A stretch of DNA of 64,000 bases from Pedobacter yulinensis (GTDB taxonomy: Bacteria > Bacteroidota > Bacteroidia > Sphingobacteriales > Sphingobacteriaceae): contig NZ_KZ686268.1 of the NCBI RefSeq assembly GCF_003029735.1, forward strand, positions 1,289,769-1,353,768. Reading direction: 5' to 3'. The notes under the pieces are model-generated. The model was not told where the DNA came from and searched no databases. It worked only from the letters and a program-made list of their open reading frames with translations. Every line of letters begins with the position of its first letter. The stretch's first letter is position 1. The translations under genes and the position numbers were made by a program. This document shows, piece after piece, positions 1-8,229 of the stretch.

Positions 1-973
1 GAATGGCCGTGAACAGGGCTTCGGTAAACGACGCATGGTCGGCAATGCCTTTGCCTGCAATGTCGTAACCGGTGCCGTGATCGGGCGAAGTGCGGATCAC
101 TTTGAGCCCGGCGGTGTAGTTGACCCCGGTGCTGAACGCAAGCGTTTTGAACGGGATCAAACCTTGGTCGTGGTACATGGCCAGTACGGCGTCGAACTGC
201 CTGAAACTTCCTTTGCCGAAAAAGCCATCGGCCGGATACGGCCCGAACGCCATGATCCCTTTGTCAAAAGCTTCCTGTATGGCGGGGGTAATGATCGCTT
301 CTTCTTCTTTGCCAAGCAGGCCGCTGTCGCCGGCGTGCGGGTTCAATCCGAGCACGGCAATTTTCGGTTTTTCGATCCAGAAATCTTTTTTCAGGCTTTC
401 GTTCATCAGTTTCAATTTCCGCAGAATGCCTTCCTTAGTGATCTGGGCAGCAACCTCCTGCACCGGGATGTGACCGGTAACAACACCTACTTTGAGATCA
501 TCGCTGAGCAGGAACATGAGGACATCACTGCTGCCGCTTTTTTCCTGGAGGTATTCGGTATGGCCGGGAAAACGGAAATCTTCAGACTGGATATTGTGCT
601 TGTTGATCGGTGCGGTAACCAGGGCATCGATTTCACCGTTAACAAGGTCCTGCGTGGCTCTTTCCAGCGATAGAAAAGCGTATTTGCCGCCCGTTTCATT
701 TGCCGTGCCCAATTCCACACGTACGTCCTCTTCCCAGCAATTGATGATATTGGCCTTCGTTGCACTGGCCTGTGCAGCTGAAGGGATGACCTGGAAACTG
801 AAGTCGCTCACACCGGTGGCTTTGCGGTGAAAAGATGCCACCTTGGTATGTCCGTAAACAATGGGAATACAATAATTCAGAATATGGCTGTTTGCCAGTG
901 TTTTGATAATTACTTCGAGCCCGATGCCGTTTACATCGCCTATGCTGATTCCGATCTTTACTTTATTGCTCAT
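1..973 (-). CDS. pdxA: 4-hydroxythreonine-4-phosphate dehydrogenase PdxA (C-terminus beyond window edge)
   Basis: NAD-dependent oxidation and decarboxylation of 4-phosphohydroxy-L-threonine in the DXP-dependent pyridoxal phosphate pathway; cytosolic. The minus-strand frame from ATG at 973 begins MSNKVKIGISIGDVNGIGLE, the PdxA start. It then shows APINKHNI, GHTEYL, NPHAGDSG and YHDQG; the last three hold the three metal-binding histidines of the family. About 324 residues are present and the reading runs off position 1 without a stop, so only the extreme C-terminus is missing (family about 330-350 residues). It is divergent from rsmA across 141 bp. pdxA next to rsmA/ksgA is a common bacterial arrangement. 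The identification is firm. Confidence 0.96.
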   Translation of the reverse strand, partial: MSNKVKIGISIGDVNGIGLEVIIKTLANSHILNYCIPIVYGHTKVASFHRKATGVSDFSFQVIPSAAQASATKANIINCWEEDVRVELGTANETGGKYAFLSLERATQDLVNGEIDALVTAPINKHNIQSEDFRFPGHTEYLQEKSGSSDVLMFLLSDDLKVGVVTGHIPVQEVAAQITKEGILRKLKLMNESLKKDFWIEKPKIAVLGLNPHAGDSGLLGKEEEAIITPAIQEAFDKGIMAFGPYPADGFFGKGSFRQFDAVLAMYHDQGLIPFKTLAFSTGVNYTAGLKVIRTSPDHGTGYDIAGKGIADHASFTEALFTAI

Positions 974-1114
974 GCTTCAGAGTGCAGAAATTTAAGCGCA
1001 AATTACAGTTTTTGAACGGAACCAGCCTCAAAGCCATAAAACTTTACTTAATTTGTATATTAAAAAAAGGCTGTACAGCCAGGCAACGGCCTGACCAAAG
1101 GCCGGCCCTTCTGT

Positions 1115-1900
1115 ATGAGTTTGGTAAAAGCAAAAAAGCACCTCGGACAACATTTTTTAACCGATAAAAACATTGCCGGTCGCATTGTTGACAGCCTGAG
1201 CCGTACTACAGCATATACCCAGGTACTGGAGGTTGGGCCGGGTATGGGGATACTTTCTGATTTCCTGGTCAAACGGACCGATTTTGAAACCTGGCTGATT
1301 GACATTGATGAGGAGTCGTACACCTTTTTGCAGGAAAAATATCCTGACCTGGGCAAGAGGCTCATTAACGGTGATTTTCTGCAGCTGGACTTTTCTGCCT
1401 ACTTCCCTGATAAATTTGCCATCATTGGCAATTTCCCATACAACATATCTTCGCAGATCCTTTTTAAGGTCCTCGACAACCGCCAGCAGGTGGTAGAGAT
1501 GGTCGGTATGTTTCAGAAAGAGGTGGCGCAGCGCTGTGCGGCTGCCGCCGGTTCAAAAGAGTATGGCATACTGAGCGTTTTTCTCCAGGCGTATTACCAC
1601 ATTGATTATTTGTTTACGGTAAAGCCGGGTACCTTCAATCCGCCTCCTAAAGTACATTCTGCCGTTATTCGTTTGCTGCGCAATGAAGTGGAAGCCTTGC
1701 CCTGCGATGAAAAACTTTTCTGGCGCGTGGTCAAGGCCGGTTTCAACCAGCGCCGGAAAACGTTACGCAACGCCTTGTCTGTAGTGTTGCCCAAAGATAA
1801 AATGGACCAGCATACCTACTTTGAAAAACGCGCTGAGCAGCTGACCGTAGCAGATTTTGTGGCCCTGACACTGCACCTGCAGGAGCTTGCCGCCAGATAA
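1115..1900 (+). CDS. rsmA: 16S rRNA dimethyladenosine transferase RsmA (KsgA)
   Basis: Dimethylates the two adjacent adenines of the 3'-terminal helix of 16S rRNA during late 30S assembly, using SAM. The 261-residue protein starts MSLVKAKKHLGQHFLTD, the canonical N-terminus. It has the SAM loop LEVGPGMGILSDFL near residue 40, the acidic LIDIDEE strand, and the catalytic GNFPYNISSQIL motif (N-x-P-Y) near residue 105. The length is normal. The start at 1115 fits the family. A 12-bp palindrome (1069-1080) lies in the probable 5' leader, after a 7/8 match to a -7 box at 1048-1055; no role is assigned. The next gene follows after 15 bp, suggesting co-transcription. Confidence 0.97.
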   Translation: MSLVKAKKHLGQHFLTDKNIAGRIVDSLSRTTAYTQVLEVGPGMGILSDFLVKRTDFETWLIDIDEESYTFLQEKYPDLGKRLINGDFLQLDFSAYFPDKFAIIGNFPYNISSQILFKVLDNRQQVVEMVGMFQKEVAQRCAAAAGSKEYGILSVFLQAYYHIDYLFTVKPGTFNPPPKVHSAVIRLLRNEVEALPCDEKLFWRVVKAGFNQRRKTLRNALSVVLPKDKMDQHTYFEKRAEQLTVADFVALTLHLQELAAR

Positions 1901-1915
1901 GAAAATATTTAACAC

Positions 1916-2839
1916 ATGAAAGGAAAGATACTGATTGCCGATGCCCTGCACCCGGTTTTTGCATCGCGTTCGCGCAGCATGGGTTATGAGGTCGACGATC
2001 TGCCCGGCATTACCCGGCAGGAAGTGCTGGAATGCATTGCGGGTTATGATGGCATTGCCATCAGAACAAAATTTAAGATGGACGCGGAATTGATCGGTGC
2101 GGGAACAAAACTCCGGTTCATTGCCCGTGCCGGCGCCGGACTCGATAATATCGATGAACAGGCTGCCCGGGCCCGGAACATTACGCTGCTTAATGCACCC
2201 GAGGGCAATATGGATGCGGTTGGCGAACATGCAATGGGTATGCTGCTTTCTTTGATGAATAACCTGCGCCAGGCAGACGCCGGCGTGCGGCAGGGTGTCT
2301 GGGATCGCGAAGGCAACAGGGGTTATGAGCTGAAGGGCCGCACAGTCGGTATTATCGGCTACGGTTTCATGGGCCAGAGCTTTGCCCGGAAATTAAGCGG
2401 GTTCGGGGTCAGGGTGCTGGCCTACGACAAATATAAAACCGGTTTCAGCGATAATTTTGCGCAGGAGGTGAGTATGGAAGAGATCGTACGGCAAACAGAT
2501 GTACTCAGCCTCCACATACCCCTAACGCCGGAAACCCGGCAGATGGTGGACGACGAATACCTTTTTCATTTCAGAAAGCCTTTGTTTTTTATCAATACCG
2601 CACGCGGGGAAATCGTGAACACACAATCTGTGCTCAAGGCGATTGAAACGGGAAAGATTTTGGGGGCCGGCCTGGACGTACTGGAAACCGAAAAGTTCCC
2701 GGCGCTTTCGGCCGAGCCGTGGTATGAAGCCCTGCGGTCAAACGACCGGGTTTTGCTGAGCCCGCATGTGGGCGGCTGGACTTTTGAATCCTATTATAAA
2801 ATATCCGAAGTGCTGGCTGAAAAACTGGAACGGCTGTAA
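1916..2839 (+). CDS. D-2-hydroxyacid / D-3-phosphoglycerate dehydrogenase, short form
   Basis: NAD-dependent dehydrogenase of the D-isomer 2-hydroxyacid family; the likely substrate is 3-phosphoglycerate (first step of serine synthesis). The 307 residues carry the Rossmann motif VGIIGYGFMGQSFARKL near residue 140, the INTARGEIVN segment with the catalytic Arg near residue 228, and SPHVGGWTFES with the catalytic His near residue 285. There is no C-terminal ACT domain, so this is a short form without the usual serine-binding regulatory module. It starts 15 bp after rsmA and probably shares its transcript. Hydroxypyruvate or another 2-ketoacid cannot be excluded as the substrate, so no symbol is given. 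Confidence 0.85.
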   Translation: MKGKILIADALHPVFASRSRSMGYEVDDLPGITRQEVLECIAGYDGIAIRTKFKMDAELIGAGTKLRFIARAGAGLDNIDEQAARARNITLLNAPEGNMDAVGEHAMGMLLSLMNNLRQADAGVRQGVWDREGNRGYELKGRTVGIIGYGFMGQSFARKLSGFGVRVLAYDKYKTGFSDNFAQEVSMEEIVRQTDVLSLHIPLTPETRQMVDDEYLFHFRKPLFFINTARGEIVNTQSVLKAIETGKILGAGLDVLETEKFPALSAEPWYEALRSNDRVLLSPHVGGWTFESYYKISEVLAEKLERL

Positions 2840-2884
2840 ACGACATCGGTAGTTGATCGGCACTGCAGCCAGTTCGAGTCCTGC

Positions 2885-2917
2885 AAAGTTGGTAACTTTA
2901 CAAAAGTTACCAACTTT
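2885..2917. repeat. Perfect 15-bp inverted repeat with 3-nt loop
   Basis: AAAGTTGGTAACTTT (2885-2899) is followed by ACA and its exact reverse complement (2903-2917). It lies 45 bp after the dehydrogenase stop. AT-rich sequence follows but no clean T-run, so it could be a weak terminator, a dispersed palindromic element or a protein-binding site. The rest of the 334-bp gap (2840-3173) shows nothing gene-like and no convincing promoter for the following gene. Confidence 0.7.
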
Positions 2918-3173
2918 AAGTTAAAAAATAAAGCCAAAAATTAAAATTTATTACCTTTCGGCGCTGGTCCTGCGGGATCGAAGCCAAGCCTTCATGCGAT
3001 TCTCAGCCGTAAATACATCATCTTCTCCGGTCGCGCAGGCGTTTGCCCGTGTTCAAAGTACAGGCAACATCAACTGCCGGTGAAATAATCAGGTTCATGC
3101 CTAAATTGTGCTGCTGTTATCGCCGGAAAAATCCGGGAATTGTTAACTTGCCTGTATCAAAAATATCTCCCCA

Positions 3174-3650
3174 ATGCTAAAACTACATGAATATGCCACA
3201 CACCTTACCTGGACCGGAAACCGCGGATCAGGCACGATGGACTACCGCTCGTATGACCGGGATTACACGCTCTCCATCAATGACAAGCCAGATATTTTAG
3301 GATCATCAGATGCCCAGTTTCTTGGTAACAAACACCGGCACAATCCTGAAGACCTGCTGGTTGCTTCGCTTTCCTCCTGCCACATGCTCTGGTACCTGCA
3401 CCTGTGCTCGAAGCACGATATCGTGGTAATTGAATACCGCGACGCGGCCACCGGCAAAATGGAAGAAGGCCCGGACGGCAGCGGCCGCTTTGTCGAAGTA
3501 ACACTGAGACCGGAAGTTCGCATTTCTGCGGCATCGAAAAAAGAAAAGGCCCAGGCGCTTCACGCCGAGGCCAATAGAATGTGTTTCATTGCGAATTCCT
3601 GCAATTTTCCGGTTAAACATGAAGCCGTCTGCACGGCTGAAGATGAATAA
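3174..3650 (+). CDS. OsmC/Ohr family peroxiredoxin-like protein
   Basis: Thiol-dependent detoxification of organic hydroperoxides is the known role of the OsmC/Ohr family; the exact peroxide is not predictable here. The 158-residue protein has both family cysteines in their usual contexts: LVASLSSCHMLWYLHLC near residues 65-80 and IANSCNFPVKHEAV near the C-terminus. The length is typical. It belongs to the OsmC subgroup whose domain begins with a short HEYATHLTWTGN segment. It stands alone after a 334-bp gap and converges with the M1 peptidase gene, whose stop lies 15 bp away. It is probably cytosolic, with no signal sequence. Confidence 0.88.
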   Translation: MLKLHEYATHLTWTGNRGSGTMDYRSYDRDYTLSINDKPDILGSSDAQFLGNKHRHNPEDLLVASLSSCHMLWYLHLCSKHDIVVIEYRDAATGKMEEGPDGSGRFVEVTLRPEVRISAASKKEKAQALHAEANRMCFIANSCNFPVKHEAVCTAEDE

Positions 3651-3664
3651 CCTCAAATTGCCGG

Positions 3665-5545
3665 TTAATTGTTTGCGTTCAACAGGTTGTTCGCTGGCGT
3701 CGGATCCATGTACAGCCCTCCGTCAACACGCACCGAACGGATCTTCCGGGAAGCAGGCAGAGCAATGTTGATTCGTTTGCTGCCCGCTTTCCAGACGGCG
3801 GGTGTCTGATGGATTTTCTTTTTGCTGCCATCGGCGAACGTCATTTCGACATCGAAAGGAATCGCAAAGCCGCCTCTGTTTTCGATGGTTAGCTCGGAAA
3901 TTCCCGACTTAGGTTTTCTGAGTGAAGTAACCGCGAGATCGATGTAGTTGTTGCTGAAAAACCAGTTGTTGAAAAACCAGTTGAGGTTCTGACCTGAGCC
4001 AGCATTCATCGAATTAAAGAAATCCCAGGGCATGGGGTGTTTCCCGTTCCAATTGTTCATGTACGTGTGGAGGGCTTTTTTAAACGTTGCATCGCCCAGC
4101 AGGTCTTTCAGTGCCAGGTAGGCCAGCGAAGCTTTTACGTAGGCATTGTTTCCATATCCTGCGCCGCTGACCTGTGTTGACATGGAAATAATGGGCTGGT
4201 CCTGCTCTGCAGAGGAATCGAAGATATACCGTTTTACCCGGAAGTTTTTATAGGCTTCGTCTGCATAGGCCTTATCATGGTGGCTCATGCCGATCAGGTA
4301 CTCAAAGGTGGTGGCCCAGCCTTCATCCATAAAGGCGTAACGGGTTTCATTGGTGCCCATGAAAAAGGGAAAATACGTGTGGGCCACCTCATGATCCTGC
4401 AGCAGCCGCGCAAAATTGAGGTCATTTACTGAGGCATCATTCACCATCATCGGGTATTCCATATCGGCGAAACCCTGAAAGGCAGTCATTTTTGTGAACG
4501 GATAGGCGATTCCCGGCCAGTTCTCGGAAAACCAGGTTAGCGCATAATTGTTCCAGGCTACCGAATTGGTAAAATCTTTCGCCGTTTTATTGTATGCAGC
4601 CTGTGTGCTCGCCCTGCGGTTGTTTTTTTTGTCTACAACCGTGCTGCCGGCGTCCCAGACATAATGATCGCTTAAGCCAAAGGTGATATCGCAAATATTT
4701 TTGGCAGCAAACTTCCAGGTGTTCTTTTTCTGCTGGGTTACCCGCTCTTGTTCCATGTCTTCGGCCGTAGCCACGTGGATCACTGCATCGCTGGTATAAG
4801 AACGCTTTAGCCGCGCGGCAATTTCCGGCTGCAGCACTTCTTCGGGGTTGAGCAGATCGCCGGTGGCCCAGACGACATAGTTTTTGGGAACGGTGACAGA
4901 GAAGCTATAATCGTTAAAATCATTGTAAAATTCTGCGCGATCGGTATGCGGTACGCGATCCCAGCCATTGTAATCGTCGTAAACTGATACACGCGGATAG
5001 GCGTAGGCTACAAAAAAGGTGCGTTCGTCAATCTGGCCTTCGCGGCCGCTTTCCTTAGACAGCGGATATTGCCAGCTGATCTCGAGCGTGGCTGTACTGC
5101 GCGGATGAAGCGGTTTTTTAAGCTTGACGTCGCCAGTCGTGCCCCAGTCCGCTGCGGTGACTCCGTAACGTTCTCCATCGATAATAAAAGACGAAATAAC
5201 CAGTCCCGGGGCCAGGAAATCTGTGCTTACCTGCCCGGCCCGCGGGGCTTCAGGCTTGTGCAGGTTGTTTACAAAACGCATCACCAATGTCTTAAGTGTG
5301 TCGGGACTGTTGTTGTTGTACCGGATTGTTTCCGTACCGCTTACCAGCCGCGTTTTCGGATCGACAGTTATTTTCATGTCGTACTGGGCATTGTTCTGCC
5401 AGTATTTCCGGCCTGGTTTTCCATCCATTGACCGGGTACCTTTCTCAAAAGCGGCTTTGACGTTTCTCGGCATGTAGAGCTGCTGCGCCGGCAGGCCCGT
5501 GGCGAAAACAAAACAGGCGAGTGCTGTAGTTAAAAATTTTTTCAT
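3665..5545 (-). CDS. Secreted M1 family metallopeptidase
   Basis: Zinc aminopeptidase-type enzyme. The 626 residues start with a signal peptide (MKKFLTTALACFVFATGLPA), so it acts in the periplasm or outside the cell. The zinc site QDHEVAHTYF (HExxH) lies near residue 385, followed by the third-ligand Glu in FMDEGWATTFEYL. The upstream GFADMEYPMMV segment corresponds to the substrate-binding GxMEN motif of M1 enzymes in a divergent form, as is common in Bacteroidota homologues. The N-terminal half matches the beta-saddle domain of the family. The gene is monocistronic, convergent with the OsmC gene and divergent from greA. The substrate is unknown. Confidence 0.92.
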   Translation of the reverse strand: MKKFLTTALACFVFATGLPAQQLYMPRNVKAAFEKGTRSMDGKPGRKYWQNNAQYDMKITVDPKTRLVSGTETIRYNNNSPDTLKTLVMRFVNNLHKPEAPRAGQVSTDFLAPGLVISSFIIDGERYGVTAADWGTTGDVKLKKPLHPRSTATLEISWQYPLSKESGREGQIDERTFFVAYAYPRVSVYDDYNGWDRVPHTDRAEFYNDFNDYSFSVTVPKNYVVWATGDLLNPEEVLQPEIAARLKRSYTSDAVIHVATAEDMEQERVTQQKKNTWKFAAKNICDITFGLSDHYVWDAGSTVVDKKNNRRASTQAAYNKTAKDFTNSVAWNNYALTWFSENWPGIAYPFTKMTAFQGFADMEYPMMVNDASVNDLNFARLLQDHEVAHTYFPFFMGTNETRYAFMDEGWATTFEYLIGMSHHDKAYADEAYKNFRVKRYIFDSSAEQDQPIISMSTQVSGAGYGNNAYVKASLAYLALKDLLGDATFKKALHTYMNNWNGKHPMPWDFFNSMNAGSGQNLNWFFNNWFFSNNYIDLAVTSLRKPKSGISELTIENRGGFAIPFDVEMTFADGSKKKIHQTPAVWKAGSKRINIALPASRKIRSVRVDGGLYMDPTPANNLLNANN

Positions 5546-5654
5546 TGGTTAAAATTCTGCCGCAAAGGTACGCAGATTCAGATTTTTATGTTTTTAAAAT
5601 TGAAAGTCTTTTCATAGTACCTGCGTGGCTTTCCCGGTTGTCAGAAACAAATTA

Positions 5655-5686
5655 TTTGGAAATGTAATTTCCTAATTTTATCTTCG
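5655..5686 (+). promoter_or_regulatory. Promoter of greA (Bacteroidota type)
   Basis: TTTG at 5655-5658, a spacer of exactly 20 bp, then TATCTTCG at 5679-5686 (7 of 8 to TAnnTTTG). This matches the primary sigma consensus of Bacteroidota. The expected transcription start near 5692 puts the hairpin at 5700 almost at the RNA 5' end. Confidence 0.7.
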
Positions 5687-5699
5687 TTTTTAATGATAG

Positions 5700-5744
5700 C
5701 AAGACTATGTAGGCGAAAGCCGATATAGTCTTGTTTGTTTTTTA
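5700..5744 (+). terminator. Terminator-like hairpin in the greA leader
   Basis: CAAGACTAT (5700-5708) pairs with ATAGTCTTG (5725-5733). Inside, GGC and GCC (5712-5714 and 5719-5721) close a GAAA tetraloop, with a 3x3 internal loop between the stems. A U-rich stretch (5731-5744) follows. It begins within about 10 nt of the predicted transcription start and ends about 27 nt before the greA ATG, so it would make a roughly 50-nt RNA if it terminates transcription. Confidence 0.7.
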
Positions 5745-5771
5745 TAGGACTTAAGAAAAAGAATACGAGCT

Positions 5772-6245
5772 ATGTCAGAAGTAACCTATTATACCCAGGA
5801 AGGGTTAGATAAGCTGAAAGAAGAACTTCAACACTTGAAAACGGAGGGTAGGGCAGCAATTGCAAAAGCCATTGCCGAAGCCCGGGATAAGGGTGATCTC
5901 TCGGAGAACGCCGAGTACGATGCGGCAAAGGAAGCGCAGGGTCTGCACGAGGCAAAGATCGCCAAACTTGAAGGAACACTTGCTTCTGCACGCCTGATCG
6001 ATGAGTCGAAACTCGACCTGTCAAAGGTGCTGGCGCTTTCGATCGTGAAGATCAAAAATGTGAAGAATGGTGCGACCATGACTTACCAGTTGGTGGCTGA
6101 ATCTGAGGCAGACCTGAAAACCGGAAAAATCTCCGTAAAGTCGCCTATAGCACAAGGCCTGTTGGGCAAATCTGTCGGCGAAAAGGCCGAGATTCAGGTG
6201 CCTGCCGGAACAATGGAATTCGAAATCCTGGAAATCTCCAGGTAA
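5772..6245 (+). CDS. greA: Transcription elongation factor GreA
   Basis: Binds the RNA polymerase secondary channel and stimulates cleavage of backtracked RNA. The 157 residues contain the N-terminal coiled coil, with the tip motif RDKGDLSENAEYDAAKEAQG (the acidic residues that position the second Mg2+) near residues 37-56. The C-terminal FKBP-like domain ends in SVGEKAEIQVPAGTMEFEIL. The start MSEVTYYTQEGLDKLKEEL is canonical. A terminator-like hairpin sits in the leader, which suggests the gene is attenuated or gives rise to a short leader RNA. The HIT gene follows 57 bp later on the same strand. Confidence 0.97.
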   Translation: MSEVTYYTQEGLDKLKEELQHLKTEGRAAIAKAIAEARDKGDLSENAEYDAAKEAQGLHEAKIAKLEGTLASARLIDESKLDLSKVLALSIVKIKNVKNGATMTYQLVAESEADLKTGKISVKSPIAQGLLGKSVGEKAEIQVPAGTMEFEILEISR

Positions 6246-6302
6246 CTCAACAACCTGTGGCAACCATAAGAACCGGTGGCCGCAGGTATAAAACCTCCCC
6301 CA

Positions 6303-6713
6303 ATGTCTACAATATTTTCAAAGATCATAGCTGGCGAAATACCGGCCCATGTCGTTGCTGAAACCGCCGATTACCTGGCATTTCTGGATATCCAGCCGCT
6401 TGCTCCCGGGCATGTGCTGGTAATTCCCAAAAAGCCGGTCGATTATATATTCGACCTGGACGATGATACCTACGGCGGGCTGTTCATCTTCGCCAAGGTT
6501 GTGGCAAACGGGGTGAAAAAAGCCTTCCCCTGTCGCAAAGTGGGCGTAGCAGTTATTGGCCTGGAGGTTCCTCATACCCATATACACCTGATCCCGATGA
6601 ACAATGTCGATGACCTTAATTTCAGCAAACCCAAGCTGCAGCTCAGCCAGGGCGAACTGAAAGAGGCCGCGGCCAAAATTGTCGAAGCCCTGCGCGAGAT
6701 CACAGCGCCTTAA
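6303..6713 (+). CDS. HIT family nucleotide hydrolase/transferase (Hint-like)
   Basis: The 136-residue protein has the histidine triad HTHIHLIPM near residue 93 and the Hint-type N-terminus MSTIFSKIIAGEIPAHVV. Hint proteins hydrolyse purine nucleoside phosphoramidates and adenylated intermediates in the cytosol. An in-frame upstream start at 6276 would add nine unconserved residues including PPP, so the ATG at 6303 is preferred. greA then HIT is a frequent order in Bacteroidota. It is followed closely by the damaged pncB gene. Confidence 0.93.
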   Translation: MSTIFSKIIAGEIPAHVVAETADYLAFLDIQPLAPGHVLVIPKKPVDYIFDLDDDTYGGLFIFAKVVANGVKKAFPCRKVGVAVIGLEVPHTHIHLIPMNNVDDLNFSKPKLQLSQGELKEAAAKIVEALREITAP

Positions 6714-6723
6714 CCTGCTGCTT

Positions 6724-7890
6724 ATGCCAATCGCCGCTCTGCTGGTAACGATTTCTATAAATTTACCATGCAGCATGCGGTGATCAGGTTATTTCCAACT
6801 GCCTGTGTACGGTATGAATTTATAAACCGTGGCGGGCATGTGTTCCCTGCTGGCTTTGACCGGGCGTTGCATGAAGCAACCGGCCAGTTGGCAAGACTTG
6901 CCTTGTCTGCCGGCGAAAAACATTACCTGGCCGAAACCTGTCCGTACCTTGATCGAACTTACCTGGACTTTCTGCAGGGATACCGGTTTGATCCGTCAGA
7001 AGTGAGGATTGCGCAAGATGGAGGTGAGCTGCAAGTAGTCGTTGAAGGGTTTTGGTACCGGACCATTCTTTGGGAAGTGCGACTCCTGGCGCTGATCTCA
7101 GAACTTTTTTTATCAGCTTACAGGACATTCCAGGCCATCTGCTGAGCAGGTTTTTGATACTGGCACGCGTAAAATTGTGCGATATAAGGAACTTGGTCTG
7201 AAAATCGCCGAGTTTGGCACCCGTCGCCGTCATTCTTACCGCGTTCACGACCTGGTGGTCAGCGCGCTCAGGCAAAAGGGGAATGGTGCCTTTATCGGGA
7301 CAAGCAACGTACACCTTGCTATGAAATATGCTACCCGGCCAATAGGCACCCATGCTCATGATTGGTTTATGTTCCATGCGGGAAAGTATGGCTATACGAG
7401 GGCAAACCTTCTCGGCCTGCAGAACTGGGTAAGCGTTTACCGCGGGGATCTTGGCATCGCCCTGTCGGATACATTTACGAGTGAAAATTTTTTCAGACAG
7501 TTTGATAAAATGTTTGCCAAGCTGTTCGATGGTGTTCGCCATGACAGCGGGGATCCGCTCGCTTTTACCGACCGTACCATTGCACACTACCATCGCCACC
7601 ATATTGATCCCGTCTCAAAAATGATCATCTTTTCTAACGTGCTGAACGCAGAAAAAGTGGCCGGGATCGCAGCCTATTGCAGCGGAAAAATCGGTGTTTC
7701 ATTCGGAATCGGGACCAATTTCACAAACGATGTGGGCCTTCATCCAATGAATATCGTCATTAAGATGACCCACGTTCAAACTTATGGAGACCAGTGGACA
7801 GAAGTGGTTAAATTATCCGACGAAAGCCATAAATATATGGGCAGCCCGGCCGCCATCGAATTGGCCAGGCGTGTGCTTAACCTGGAATAA
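6724..7890 (+). pseudogene. pncB: Nicotinate phosphoribosyltransferase, two offsetting frameshifts
   Basis: PncB makes nicotinate mononucleotide in NAD salvage. The frame from ATG 6724 reads MPIAALL. The match then jumps at about 6744-6746 to another frame (NDFYKFTMQHAVIRLFP), consistent with one missing base (expected LLDNDFYK). That frame holds PncB sequence up to ALISEL. At the T7 run 7105-7111 the match moves back to the first frame (FYQLTG), consistent with one extra T. After that, KIAEFGTRRRHSYRVHDLV, FIGTSNVHLA, VRHDSGDPLAF and SFGIGTNFTNDVG (substrate-binding motifs) continue to the stop at 7890. The two shifts cancel: 1167 nt, 388 codons plus stop, the normal length. Catalytic motifs are intact, so this is recent decay or two sequencing errors. 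Confidence 0.88.
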
Positions 7891-7899
7891 GGTGTGCAA

Positions 7900-8229
7900 T
7901 TAACGCCGCAGCTTCGGGTTGTTAATGTGCCGGTCCTTATCGCGGATACGCTTTTTTTGCAGGTTCGCCTCGAGGGCTGCCGTCAGGTCGGTTCCTGTCT
8001 GGTTGGCCAGGCAAATCAATACGAAGAGTACGTCTGCCATTTCATCTGCTAGGTTCACATCTTCATCACTTTTTTTGAAAGACTGGTCGCCATATGTCCG
8101 GGCCATGATGCGGGCAACTTCCCCCACCTCTTCCATGAGAAGAGCCGTATTGGTCAGTTCGCTGAAATACCTGACTCCGGTTGTGCCGATCCATTCATCT
8201 ACCAGCGTCTGTGCTTCTTTAATGGTCAT
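7900..8229 (-). CDS. MazG-like nucleotide pyrophosphohydrolase
   Basis: All-alpha NTP pyrophosphatase of the MazG/dUTPase superfamily, which hydrolyses (d)NTPs to NMP and PPi, often as housecleaning. The 109 residues show LLMEEVGEVARIMAR (the ExxE metal helix) near residues 31-45 and DEMADVLFVLICLAN (ExxD) near residues 62-76. An earlier in-frame start would add 42 unconserved residues inside the preceding gene. MTIKEAQTLVDEW at 8229 is the family start and overlaps the GT39 stop region by 11 bp, indicating translational coupling. It converges with pncB. Confidence 0.9.
   Translation of the reverse strand: MTIKEAQTLVDEWIGTTGVRYFSELTNTALLMEEVGEVARIMARTYGDQSFKKSDEDVNLADEMADVLFVLICLANQTGTDLTAALEANLQKKRIRDKDRHINNPKLRR

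Noticed and set aside
6276..6302. Upstream start for the HIT protein
   Set aside because: Adds nine residues with PPP not found in the family; ATG at 6303 gives the conserved N-terminus.
6820..7602. A 260-codon minus-strand frame across pncB
   Set aside because: Antisense to the conserved PncB sequence; no homology recognised.
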